A stretch of DNA of 45,810 bases from Desulfobulbus rhabdoformis (GTDB lineage Bacteria; Desulfobacterota; Desulfobulbia; Desulfobulbales; Desulfobulbaceae), in contig NZ_JAFFQA010000044.1 in NCBI RefSeq assembly GCF_016919065.1, positions 1 through 45,810 of the forward strand, given 5' to 3'. Within the stretch, counting starts at the first letter, position 1; each line of letters starts with the position of its first letter. Shown here one piece after another: positions 10,401-19,600 of this stretch. Below the pieces are notes generated by a model. That model did no database searches. It worked only from the letters and a program-made list of their open reading frames with translations, and was not told the DNA's origin. The position numbers and the translations under genes were made by a program.

Positions 10401-11753
10401 GGGTTCCGTCGCGTTGCTGCGATCAATGATGACCGCGCATTGATCCACCCCCGCGCAGGTACGGGCCGCCGCCTCGACATCGCCTCCTTCGACCCGGTTG
10501 CCCGCTATCTTGACCTGGTTATCCAACCGGCCCAGACATTCGATCGTACCATCCGGCAGACTACGCCCCAGGTCGCCGCTCCGGTAGAGGATGTCGTTTT
10601 GCTGCTCGCCCAATGGGTTGCGGACAAAGGCGGCTCGGGTTGCGGCCGCATCGTTGATATAACCCAGCGATGGGTAAGCCGTGCGGATACAGATCTCACC
10701 GATCTCACCGGTTGCGGCCTGCCTGTCTCCCTTGAGAATGAAGGCGGCGGTGTCGGGGAGGGGGCGACCGATGGGCAGCAGACCATCATCCAGAGAGTCG
10801 GGCGCGTCGATTGGGTGATAGAGTTTGGCCAGGGTGGTCTCGGAGGGACCATAGAGGTTGATGAGGCGGGCCGAGTCACCCGCTACTTGCCGCCAGGCTT
10901 TGATATCACGTCCAAATAGTGGTTCTCCGGCCAGGAAAATATGAGTAAGTCCGCTCAGATCGGTCGATTTTTCTTTCGTGCTCACGGCAAGCGCATCAGT
11001 CATGAGGCGAAAGATGGTGGGCACACAATGGAGCAGGCTGATTTGTTTTTCCGCAAGCCAACGGACCAGCAGACGTGGATTACCAGCGATTTCATCGTCA
11101 GGGACACAGACGGTGCCGCCGTGAGCAAGCGGAGTCAGGATGTCGCGTAAACTGACATCAAAGGTAACCGGTGCCAGTTGGGCCGATTTCGTGGAGGCAC
11201 CAAGGTCAAAGGTCTCGCTTTGCCAGGTAATGAAATGATTCAGACTCTTGAAGCGACCGAGGATTCCCTTGGGCGTTCCCGTGGAGCCGGAGGTAAACAT
11301 GAGGTAGCTAGGACTGTTTGGCTGCAGTTGCGCAACATGGCCAGAAGGCGACTCGTCTGTGCCGATGGTGATAACCGGCAAAGTTCCCGCCACCTCCTTT
11401 GCAAGGTCAGCGTTTTCGGCTGCAGAAAGAAGCGCTACCGGAGCTGCCTGCCTGAGCATGGCCAGAATCCGTGATTCGGGCAGTTGCGGGTCTATGGGCA
11501 TAAAGGCCGCTCCTGACCGGGCAACCGCGAGCAGTGTGGTTATGTGGCCTCCTCCCCGGGGAGCCAGGATGGCGATCGGTTTGTTGTTGATTGGTTCCGG
11601 CGAGCAGGAGGAGAGCTGGTTGCTCAAGGCAGAGGATCGTGCTGCCAGGGTGGCATAGGAAAGCTGTTCGTCCGGGCAGTCGATCGCGATGGTCTGCCCG
11701 TTTTTTTCAGCCTGTTCAAGAATCGCGTGGCGGACATCAAAAAGGTTGGTCAT
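4461..11753 (-). CDS. Bimodular NRPS: A-T-C-A(methyltransferase inserted)-T-E
   Basis: Cytoplasmic nonribosomal peptide synthetase of 2430 aa. Domains: A1 about 15-520; T1 520-595 (GGDS, Ser556); C 600-1060 (HHIICDG, His744); A2 from about 1070, split after core motif a8 by a methyltransferase at about 1500-1850, then a9/a10 with NGK near 1885; T2 1910-1985 (Ser1945); E 1995-2420 (HHMVVD at 2125, VGWFTQ, FNFLGR). By eye, the A1 code is about DVRHFALLAK; Arg239/His278 recall the Glu and methyl-Asp activating domains of microcystin enzymes. The A2 code, about DGSTIAAVCK, suggests a large aromatic residue. There is no N-terminal C domain and no thioesterase: the C domain ending the 4654-aa protein should serve A1-T1, and the D-configured product should pass to the C-A-T-TE protein. 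ATG 11753 has GGGAG 7 nt upstream; the TTG at 11801 overlapping the asparagine synthase stop is less likely. Domain calls are firm; substrates are tentative. Confidence 0.93.
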   Translation of the reverse strand: MTNLFDVRHAILEQAEKNGQTIAIDCPDEQLSYATLAARSSALSNQLSSCSPEPINNKPIAILAPRGGGHITTLLAVARSGAAFMPIDPQLPESRILAMLRQAAPVALLSAAENADLAKEVAGTLPVITIGTDESPSGHVAQLQPNSPSYLMFTSGSTGTPKGILGRFKSLNHFITWQSETFDLGASTKSAQLAPVTFDVSLRDILTPLAHGGTVCVPDDEIAGNPRLLVRWLAEKQISLLHCVPTIFRLMTDALAVSTKEKSTDLSGLTHIFLAGEPLFGRDIKAWRQVAGDSARLINLYGPSETTLAKLYHPIDAPDSLDDGLLPIGRPLPDTAAFILKGDRQAATGEIGEICIRTAYPSLGYINDAAATRAAFVRNPLGEQQNDILYRSGDLGRSLPDGTIECLGRLDNQVKIAGNRVEGGDVEAAARTCAGVDQCAVIIDRSNATEPFLIGYFTIKGAAPATAERLRAHFAEILPSYMIPRFLVQLKELPLLMNGKINRRALPKPDELIHGDAGPTPPQGEMEERLTRIWAAILGMERVGVETPFAQLGGDSLKAIQVIARVHLETGRDISLANFFKSPTIRAHAQLLEKTADTEVESIPRLPEAAHYPLSSSQRRLWALQELGMNPVAYNLTFGFQAMGDLDLDRLEQSLSSVIERHEILRTRFINVQGEPRQQPVAHLEPTLERKIFPSSAPFAVLGARELEKERQRPFDLTCAPLMRVIAAQSEMPEERILLIFSFHHIICDGESLSVFAEELAQAYAAGGTLSLPPLDFQHRDISAWQQKRLDTPEHLEGLTRYWKETLGPIPPVLDLPEARPRPAVQRFQGDTRKLRLDSPLSERLRHLAESRQTTLFNVLLTGLLLVLERHSGQNDIVVGTPVLGRNHPLLHNQIGFFANTLALRNQVDLAQPLTALLSQVTETTKSALDHQELPFDQLVQYFDLDRNLSRNPICDLLLVLMDKPLSGIELPGVDMQPFGNDSEWKFSRFDLVVHVRTDNAERALNLDLNFDSDLFTASQVDRLGQHLAQVFERMTEAPELPASQMDCLTVGERALHAALDRAAESLPPTTIPQMFAAMVEQHSTHPAVKDSSQILTYRQLYDRAQEIGADLLRRGMVTEDRVAVLGARRVEGVAAILGIMQAGGAYVPLDERWPQARIDQVLRLSGARWVICTSEEPFVTQESELLPLTAIKGDSGRTINHTCPQGLAYIIFTSGSTGEPKGVMVEHAGFCNMISDQIRGFGLTPSSRVLQFAAPVFDGALSEIFMALLSGGLLVLTRQEVIENTTAFLELLEREAITTLTLPPSYLGTLSSPLPPCLQTLITAGEAARHEDVRRFADSLCYLNAYGPAENSVCSTFHRTVQEDAQAHSIPIGKPLPGVGISLIDAQSRPVPLGVPGELILHGAGLARGYIGRPKLTQQTFRLDPRQHNHRTYQSGDFCLLNEDGSLSYVGRQDNQVKIAGQRLELADVLHVLRRAPEVEEAVVSVLGAPDAPTGVGAWVKKLPTKASLWPSVAEFFVYDEVVYGSMATDNIRNARYLEGFRRYLPGTTVLEVGPGPFAILSRLAIEAGARHVYAVEINPEVAQSARRCVAEHNLQDRITILTGDAVETALPERVDWCISEIVGAIGGSEGAAEIINNIRPQLAAPENLLPRASLTKIAAVELPASMLETGFTPLAQGYINRIFEQVGRPFDLRLCVRHLDRSSILSSSDIFEHLDYTQEMALTSEHEIELTFQRSGRVTGFLLWLTLDVGANREIDILTGSSSWLPVYASFSLDGITVAKGDRLRGTVRRFPGRDGRHQDYRIDCTLHTADGAIHAVVMDLPHVSDGFRKTPLHHHLFAEDGSAAELNDTFLEDVRSYAAEQLPRYAAPRLLREVETIPLTVNGKIALDELPSLLMPSVSSRPPEQNQALQGTAEVIGSVFRELLGMEQIEADTSFFAGGGDSIAAIKAVARLEDLGIRLTVAEIFRYQSIAELARIARTIETTGYRSFSGPMPLAPIQQWFLHQNDLPAGNHFNQSLLLRLKKRFSHESIAVAVARLLEQHDVLRGHLALHTKTPYFEVPEKIADQVVAFHDLRGLDRAAADQKAERLANDVHQGFDLTRAPLFQALHFHRDDGDALLLVAHHMVVDVLSWNILASDLQQLLNEPDSPLPARSAPYGEITAALAREADSPVTTTELPYWREVARSITVCPLPRAQNGDSQVRVHRLDLDSEAVATLLASTGTAPGVLQAFFLRAIASAAAEAFGWPGAPVAVETNGRELPATIPPCGQTVGWFTQIVPVWVPADLRYDPLADIPRKGIGFGLLAWMRSDHPELRSAVAPIAFNFLGRLDSTPDATNSPTTPFSIDWNGLGEPLPLAMRAQHPIAILAHFEDQGMFVSVTIDYGAMEKTAATTFMESFEQALQAVEEHRPESEDIDMEALAASLGITG

Positions 11754-11797
11754 TTGGGTACTCCCATATCGGCAGGTATCGTAATATCCGGGAAATG

Positions 11798-13669
11798 TCA
11801 ATTGGGTGAGGAGAGGCCAAAGGCATCCATCAACAGTTCTGTGGTGAGTACGATCATCAGGTAGTCGTCCTCATAGGTCTGATTTACGGTGAAATCCGGT
11901 CGCAGGGAGCGCGCAGTGAGATTGGCAACGGTTTCCGGGTTGAAAATGCCCCGTCGACGTATTCGTTCCGGAGAGAGGAGATCCATGACCCAGTCATGCC
12001 CCTGGCGTAAGAGATGCGGGCTGCCATGGGCAACAAAACTGAACTTTCTCCGTTGAACCAGCTCCTCGGGGAGGTGTTTGGCCCCCAGTTTTTTGAGAAG
12101 GTATTTTTCCTCGCCTCCCTGGACCATGATGTGCTGGGGAACCCGGCGGGCCACCGCAATTACATCCGGATCGAGAAAGGGGTAGCGCGCCTCAACCTGG
12201 GCCGCGTAAGCGACACGATCGGAATGGTCTGCCAGGAGATGATCGGCCAGGCGAAGTTTACAATCGATGTAGGACCGTTTATGGGCCAGGCTGCGGCCTC
12301 TGAGCTGATCACGGTTGAGCGGCGAGTGGGCAAGAGCGGCGAATGCGGTGCGATTGGCGGCTAATTCCGGAGAGAGCAGGGCCTGGGTCATCTCGGCGTG
12401 GCCGTTGTAGTTACGTTCGTAAAAAAATGAAGGATCGCCCCATAACCGCTCGCGGGTTTCCTCTTCCAACATAGCTTCAAGATCATCCAGTTCCTCCAGT
12501 CCATTGTCGGCCCGGGTCTCGTCAAGACGGTAGCCCACGTAGCCGGCAAACAATTCGTCGGCGCCCTCTCCGGTCAGAGCCACTCGCATATCGCTGGAGT
12601 GCACCAGTTGGGCCAGGAGTAGAGTGCAGGCGTTATAGCTTTCCTTGAGCACGGTCTCGCCATGCCAGACAATGTCGTGCAGGTGGGCCAGGATACGATC
12701 CTGGTCGAAGATGGCCTCGTGGTGTCGAGAGCCAATGGCTTGCGTGATTCGTGCCTGCCAGGGCCGTTCATCGATCTCGGGGATATTGAAGCCAATGGAA
12801 AAGGTATCGCGAATAGTGGTGGGATCGACCTTATGGGCCAGGGTGGCGATCAGGGCGGAGTCGAGCCCTCCACTGACGTAGAGCCCAACCGGAACATCGG
12901 CGCGCAGCCGTCGGCTCACAGCCCTGGTCAGGGCAGCCTCCAGCTCTTCGAGCAGGTCCTCTTCCTTCACCGCTTCCATGTCTGCAGCCGGGGGAAAGTT
13001 GTAGTCCCAATAGGATTGTATATCAATCCGCTCCCCCTGGATGCGCAGCCAGTGGCCGGGAGGGAGCGCATGAATATCCTTGAACATGGTCTGTGGGCTG
13101 ACCAGGCCGGGAAAAGTGATGATTTGATCCAGGCCCGCCGGATCGAGCCTGCGCGGTGTTTCCGGATGGGGGAGAAGGGCTTTTACCTCCGAAGCAAAGA
13201 GAATACCGTCTTTGATTTTGGTCCAGAACAGCGGGGCAATGCCGGTTTGATCCCGGCCAAGAAACAAGGTACCGCGCTGGGTATCGTAGACGGCAAGGGC
13301 AAATTGTCCATTGAGGCGGCCGATGCTGTCCGTCCCCTCGATCCGGTAGAGGTGGGGAATGACCTCAACGTCGCAGGAGGTCTGAAAGCAAACGCCCTTA
13401 TCCTGGAGTTCCTGACGCAATTCCAGGTGGTTGTAGATTTCAGCGTTGGCCACTGAGACCATGGTCTGATCGTTTGAGCGCATAGGCTGATGGCCATGGG
13501 CAATATCGACAATCGACAGCCTGCGGCATCCTAATCCCACCTGCTGGTCTCGAAAAAAGGTTTCCTCATCCGGGCCCCGGTGCGCCAGGGCCGCGGTCAT
13601 GGCGCCAAGCACCTCCTGGTCGGTCTCCGTGAGGCCGCTATGACGATAAATTCCTGCTATTCCGCACAT
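11798..13669 (-). CDS. asnB: Glutamine-hydrolysing asparagine synthase
   Basis: Class II glutamine amidotransferase/asparagine synthase, 623 aa, a typical length. It starts MCGIAGIY, so Cys2 is the expected glutaminase nucleophile after Met removal; the N-terminal amidotransferase domain covers about 2-190. The ATP-pyrophosphatase motif SGGLDS lies near residue 268 in the synthase domain. The reaction is Asp + Gln + ATP to Asn + Glu + AMP + PPi, or amidation of a related carboxylate. The gene sits inside the synthetase operon, 9 nt after the giant gene's stop and 44 nt before the likely start of the next NRPS gene. That position suggests it supplies Asn or amidates an acidic residue of the lipopeptide instead of serving general metabolism; two adenylation domains here look acidic-residue specific. 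Which role applies cannot be told from sequence. Confidence 0.92.
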   Translation of the reverse strand: MCGIAGIYRHSGLTETDQEVLGAMTAALAHRGPDEETFFRDQQVGLGCRRLSIVDIAHGHQPMRSNDQTMVSVANAEIYNHLELRQELQDKGVCFQTSCDVEVIPHLYRIEGTDSIGRLNGQFALAVYDTQRGTLFLGRDQTGIAPLFWTKIKDGILFASEVKALLPHPETPRRLDPAGLDQIITFPGLVSPQTMFKDIHALPPGHWLRIQGERIDIQSYWDYNFPPAADMEAVKEEDLLEELEAALTRAVSRRLRADVPVGLYVSGGLDSALIATLAHKVDPTTIRDTFSIGFNIPEIDERPWQARITQAIGSRHHEAIFDQDRILAHLHDIVWHGETVLKESYNACTLLLAQLVHSSDMRVALTGEGADELFAGYVGYRLDETRADNGLEELDDLEAMLEEETRERLWGDPSFFYERNYNGHAEMTQALLSPELAANRTAFAALAHSPLNRDQLRGRSLAHKRSYIDCKLRLADHLLADHSDRVAYAAQVEARYPFLDPDVIAVARRVPQHIMVQGGEEKYLLKKLGAKHLPEELVQRRKFSFVAHGSPHLLRQGHDWVMDLLSPERIRRRGIFNPETVANLTARSLRPDFTVNQTYEDDYLMIVLTTELLMDAFGLSSPN

Positions 13670-13678
13670 AGGCTACCT

Positions 13679-16600
13679 CTAATCCATTCCCAGTAAGGGG
13701 TCATCGTTTTCAAGCATACCGACCGTTTCGCTCGCTGGTTGGTGTCTGTCCGTTTGCAGGACTTGAACCGGCGAGAGATCCTCACCGCCTGCCAACGCCT
13801 CCACCAGGAGTACCAGGTCGTCCAGCAGCCATTGCGCCGTTTCCCGGCGAAAGAGGGTGGTGTCGTACTCAAGGATCAGCTCGATTGCAGGCCGATCTTC
13901 GACCATGAGGTTGAGATCATATTTTGCTGATACTGTCTGATCGGCAAGGGGCTCGATGCGCAGATCGGCAAAACGGCCTGAAGGCGTGGCATTGTTTTGC
14001 AACAGTAGCAAGACATCAAAGATCGGGGAGTGGCCTGGTGCTGTGGTGATCTTCAAGTGCTCTACCAGGAGGTCAAAGGGATAGGCCTTTTGTTCAAGGA
14101 CAACGGCTGCCTCTTCTTTTGCCGCCATCAGCCACTGGGACAGGGAGGCGGCCGGGTCACCCGTCATGGGAAAGGGGATGAGGTTGAGGTAAAAACCCAC
14201 CTGGTCTTCGACCTCCAGCATATCGCGCCCTGCATCCGCCGTCCCGATGATTGTTGCCGAGGAACCACTTCTGATCTGCAGCAGGGCGTGGACAAGAGCG
14301 CTGAAGGCGGCAAAGAGGGTTGTGCCGGCGGATCCTGTAACCTGACGCAAGGCCGTGCTTTCCTCTTCACTGAGCATGTATCGCACCATGGCCCCTTGGC
14401 CGCTTCGCATTTGGGGCCGGGGAAAATCTGATGGGATCGTTGTTCTGAGGGGGGCATCCAGCAGACGCTTGCGCCAGAAGGCGAGCGCGGGGTGCACCTT
14501 GTCTTCGGAAAAGGCCTGGGACTGCCAATAGGCGAAATCTTTATACTGTCTCCGCAGCGGGGGCAAGTCAGGGGCTGTGCTGTCGTAGAAAGAGGCCAGA
14601 TTCTCCATGAGCACAGCCACCGACCAGCCATCAGCTGCTATATGGTGGATATTGAGCACCAGAAGGGTACGGGCAATACCTTCCGGGGTCGCTTCCAATC
14701 CAACCAGTTGGGCGCGCAGCAGATGCCCCTGGCTCAGATCAAAAACATGGTTGAATTCCGCTGTCAGCTGACGGGAGATGGTCGCCTCCTCTCTTTCCCC
14801 CGTGGGGGGCTGGGTCAGGGGGAGCAGAAAATTTTGTTCGGGCGGATCGACCATCTGTGCCGGCTGGCCGTCCACAAAGCAAAAACGGGTACGCAGAATT
14901 TCATGGCGCTCTCTCAGACGAACAAAGGCCTGAGCCAGGCGTGCCGGGTCGAGCCCACCGGTCAGGATAAAGCCTCCCACCATATTGTAGGCAACAGCTT
15001 TGGGATCTGCATGCTGCATGGCAAAGAGTCGCCTCTGGGGCGATGACAGGGGATAGGCATTCAGTGGTGGTGCCAGAGGAAGTTCCTGCTCTGTTGCCGC
15101 TTTTTGGTTTTTAAGAAGGGCTGCCAGGGCTGCTATGGATTGAGCCGAAAAGAAGTCTTTGAGACTCAGCTCAAGCCCCAGGTTGCGGCGAATGCGCAGG
15201 ACGGCCTGGTTGGCCTTGAGACTGTGGCCGCCGAGTTCAAAAAAGTTATCATCACGGCCTACCTGTGCAATATCAAGCAAACCACACCAGATGGAGGCGA
15301 TCTCACGCTCCAGGCCTGGTTTGGGGGCAGCGCTGTTCTCGTTGCGGCCTAATGTGGCGTTGCACATGGTGGCCAACAGCCTTCGGTCAGCCTTGCCGTT
15401 GGTGGTCAAAGGGATAGATTCGACCAGGTATACATGGGCGGGAATCATGTAGGCGGGCAAGGTGCGGGCCAGATGGTTGGCCGCTTCATCCGGATCAGGC
15501 GGCGGATCCGCCACCAGCCAGGCGACCACCTTGTCGGCTTTGCCATCGGCACCGACAGCGGTTCCCACTACTGCTTCGCGCACACCGGGCAGGTGCATCA
15601 GGCTGTTTTCAATCTCTCCCGGTTCGATGCGAAACCCCCGTAGCTTGATCTGCTCGTCTATGCGTCCCAGATAGACAAGCTCGCCATCAAGTGTGGTGCG
15701 GGCCAGGTCACCGGAGCGATAGACCCTCTTTCCTGGGGCCAGGGGATCATCGACAAAGCGCTCAGCACTCAGTTGCGCCTGGCCCAGATAGCCTCGGGCA
15801 ACGCCGGAGCCCCCGACAACGATTTCTCCGGCAATGCCTGCGGGAACCAGACGCAGGCGGGCATCACGGATGGTTACACTGTAGCTTGGCAGAGCCCGAC
15901 CAATGATGCTGTCTCCATTCTGGAGATCGTCTGGGGAAAGCTCTCGAAAGGTGACATGGACCGTTGTTTCTGTAATGCCAAAGAGGTTGAGCAGTCGACA
16001 GGTTGGATAACGTGCGGCCCATCCCTTCAGTTTGCTCGGGGTCAGTGCCTCCCCCCCCAACCAGACTGAGCGAACTGCCAGATTCGCATGGGGTTGTTCC
16101 TCTTCATAAGACAAAAGGGCATAGAGAGCGGAAGGAGTGAGGTTGAGCAGGGTGACCTTTTTTTTGTGCAGGAGGTTGCGCAACGCGGCCATATCGCCTT
16201 GGGCCGATTGGGGGACCACCACCAGGCGACCTCCGGTGAGAAGCGGGCCCCAGATTTCCCAGATCGAGAAGTCAAAGGCCGGGGAGTGGAACCAGCTCCA
16301 GACCTCATCCCGGCCAAAGTGGAATACGTCCCCCTGGCCCAGAATAAGCGTGAGGACGTTGTGATGCTCGACCATGACTCCCTTAGGCGTTCCGGTGGAG
16401 CCAGAGGTGAAGAGGACATAGGCCAGGAGGTGACCATGGAGTGGAACCCGCGGGGGTTGGCTGCTCTCTGTCTCCAGGTCATCGCTACTCAGGTTCAGCA
16501 GGGGCAGGTCTGATTGGATCAGCTGTCTGTCAACGCTGTCGTCAACCACCATAGCCTTCACTCCCGCCGTGGCCATGATGGTCTGGCCCCGTTCCACCGC

Positions 16601-19600
16601 AGTCTGTGGATCAAGGGGAACAAAGGCTGCCCCGGCCTTGAGAACACCCAGCATGGCCACCGGCCAATCAAGGCATCGTGCCAGGAGAATAGCGACCCGA
16701 TCCTCCTGGCCAACGCCTACGTTCAGTAACCGGTTGGCTATACGGTTTGCCCGTAGTTCCATCTCGCCATAGGTGAGATGTCGAGGCCCATCAACCAGAG
16801 CAATGGCATCAGGCATTTGAGCAACCTGGGCGGCAAAGGCATCGGGTAGGCTGGTCGGGGCGGAGGTTGCCTCCTGTTGTTGGCGGGGTTGGGCAGCATT
16901 GATCAACTGCTGCTGGTTTTCTGGACTCAGTAGCGCCCAATCGCTGAGAGGCTGCCCGCTTGCCGCTGGCAGACCGCGTAACAGCACAACAAGGATGTCA
17001 AGCCAGTGCCGGGCGGTTTTTTCATCCAGAATATCCAGGTTAAAGGCAAGAGCCAACTCCCGCTGCCCGGTGCTGTTCCTGCTGCTGGCCAGGGTGAGAT
17101 CGTACTTACCCCAGCCGATGGCCGGAGGCAGGAGGAAATCTTCTGCGCCTCCCTCCTCACGAACATAGAGCACGTCAAAGAGGGCGGTACGGCTCATGTC
17201 ATTTTTGGGTTTCAGGTCAAGCACCACCTTGTCAAAGGGCAGTGCTCCATGTCTGAGGGACTCGCGGCTTTGCTGGGAAATTTGTTCAACAAAGGCATCG
17301 AGTTGCACGCTGGTGTCACAGGCCACCTTCAAGGTGACCAGGTTGGTTACCGGCCCGATGAGTGAACGTTCTTCCTTGGGTTGATAGGGGGCGGTTGTCC
17401 CCAAAACAATGGTATCCTGACGCGACAACCGCTGGAGCAGGGCGATAAAGGCCGCAAGCAGGAGATCGTCGAGTGGAAGCGATCGTGGCTCTGCCCACGA
17501 TTGCAGGGCATCGACTTCCGCGGTTGTGAGGGGGGCGGTTACCAGGCCCAGGGTAAAGGTGTGAATCGCCGGGCGGGGACGATCCATGGGGAGCAGGAGC
17601 CGTGGCAGTTCTCCGGCGAGTTGTTGCCGCCAATAGGCCAGGTCCTTGGGCCAGGCCGCAGCGGGACGGCGTTGGTGTCGGGCGAATTCGTCAAAGGCTT
17701 GCGCAGGCAGGGAGGGGAGTGCATCGGTGAGCAGGAGCCGGGCGATTTCGTTGAGAGACCAGAAATCGAGCACAATATGATGGGCCACCAGAACCAGGGC
17801 TCTTTCTCCGCTTTCTGTTTGGAAGATCCCTGCTCGCAGCAGGAGGTCACGAGAAAGATCAAAGGGATGTTCGATGAAAGAGGCCAGTTCGCCGCCTAAG
17901 TTCGGCTGTAGATGAAGAGTCTGCCCGGCCCGTTGCACAGCCTGGCGGGTTGCCTGCTTTTTGTCAAAGCGGGGGAGTTCGCCCTCCATGTTCATGGTTC
18001 TATTGAGCAGGGGCAAGGCCTGAGTCAGCTTATCGAGCCGACGCTGCAGCTCCTCTGGATCGAGAGGCTGTTCAAGCCTTCGAATCAGGGCCATGTTGTA
18101 ATAGACCGGCGCCCCCGTGTAGAGCTGCCCGTTTTCGAACCGGTCGACAAACCAGAGCCGCTCCTGATGGGGCGTGGGGAGCGGTTCCTTGACCGCTGCA
18201 ACGAGGGCCTGATCCGGATCGGTGATCAGTCGGCTCAGGGTGGTGACGATATCCTCCAGAATAGCTTCTGCAGTCGCCTGTGTATAGAGGGCGGTGGCAT
18301 AGGTCGCCTCCAGGAGGAGCGAGTCGTCAGTTTCTGTCACATACAGGGAGAAATCAAATTGGGTGGTCGGCGTTGCCACCTCTTCACAGACCGCCCCATG
18401 CTCGGCTGCAATACGCATGATGCCCCGGCGATCGTCGTGAGTGACGCAGATCTCGAAGAGAGGATTGCTGTCCACGCTCCGGGGAAGCGCCAGGGCCTGG
18501 ATGATCTCATCCAGGGAGGCAAGGTCATGGGCTGCTGCTGCCAGCAAGCGATCACGGGTTGTATGCAGAATATCACCCAAGGTGGTTTTTGCGTTCAAAG
18601 AAAACCGTATGGGCAGGGTGTTGGCAAAGAGCCCGACCAAGTCTTCCAGGCCCCCTTGATTGCGTGAGGCGCTGATCGTTCCCAGCACCAGCTCTTCTTG
18701 CTGGGTGCGCTGGAAGGCCACAACGGCAACTGCGGCCATTACCGCCTGGAACAGGCTGCTTCGTTGCTGCTTGACCAAGCGGCGCAGGTCGATGAGCTGT
18801 TCGCCGACAACGAGGGTATGTACCCGAGCGCCGGCAAAGGTTTTGACGGGTGGTCGTGGATGGTCTGGGGGAAAGGTGGTCAGGCTGGGGGCTCCGGAAA
18901 GGTGCCGGGTCCAATAGGCCAGGGCTTTGTTCTGTTCAGGAGCTGCAGCTGTTGCCAGCCAGCGGCAGTAATCACCGTACTGCAGGGCCAAATCGGGCTG
19001 AAGCGGGGTAATGCCCAGCCGAACCGCGCGGTATGCGTCCAGGAGATCGCGCAGCACAATCTCGATGGACCAGACATCGGAGATACTGTGATGGATGGAG
19101 AGTGCCAGGCAGTCGCCTTCAGGGAGCTGGAGCAGCAGGACCCGCCACAACGGTGCCCTATCAAGGGGGATGGGAGTGGTTGCCACCTCCTCCAACCGTT
19201 TGGCTCTGCGGGCAGACCAGTCTGTATCCGCTTTGAGATCTTCAATGGTGAGCAGGGGCATAATTGTCTCGGCCATCATCTGAACCGGCACTTCATCCTG
19301 CACCCTGATAACCGCACGCAGACTGTCATGCCTGGCTGCAAGGAATGCCAGGGCCTGCTCTAATGCTTGGGGATCAAGAGGCCAGGGGAAATCAAGGGCC
19401 ACGGTGATATTGTAGGCCGCGCTCGTTTCCCCCATCTCCTCCAATAACCACAGCCTGCGCTGTTGCGGGGAAACAGGCGCTGTGCTCCTTTCTCCGGCTT
19501 GGATGCGAGACTCCGCCCCGGCTTCTCGGTTGTCGATCAAGGCCGCCATCTGAGAGAGGTGTGGTGCGTTGAAGATGTCGGCAAGCCTGAGGACAACGCC

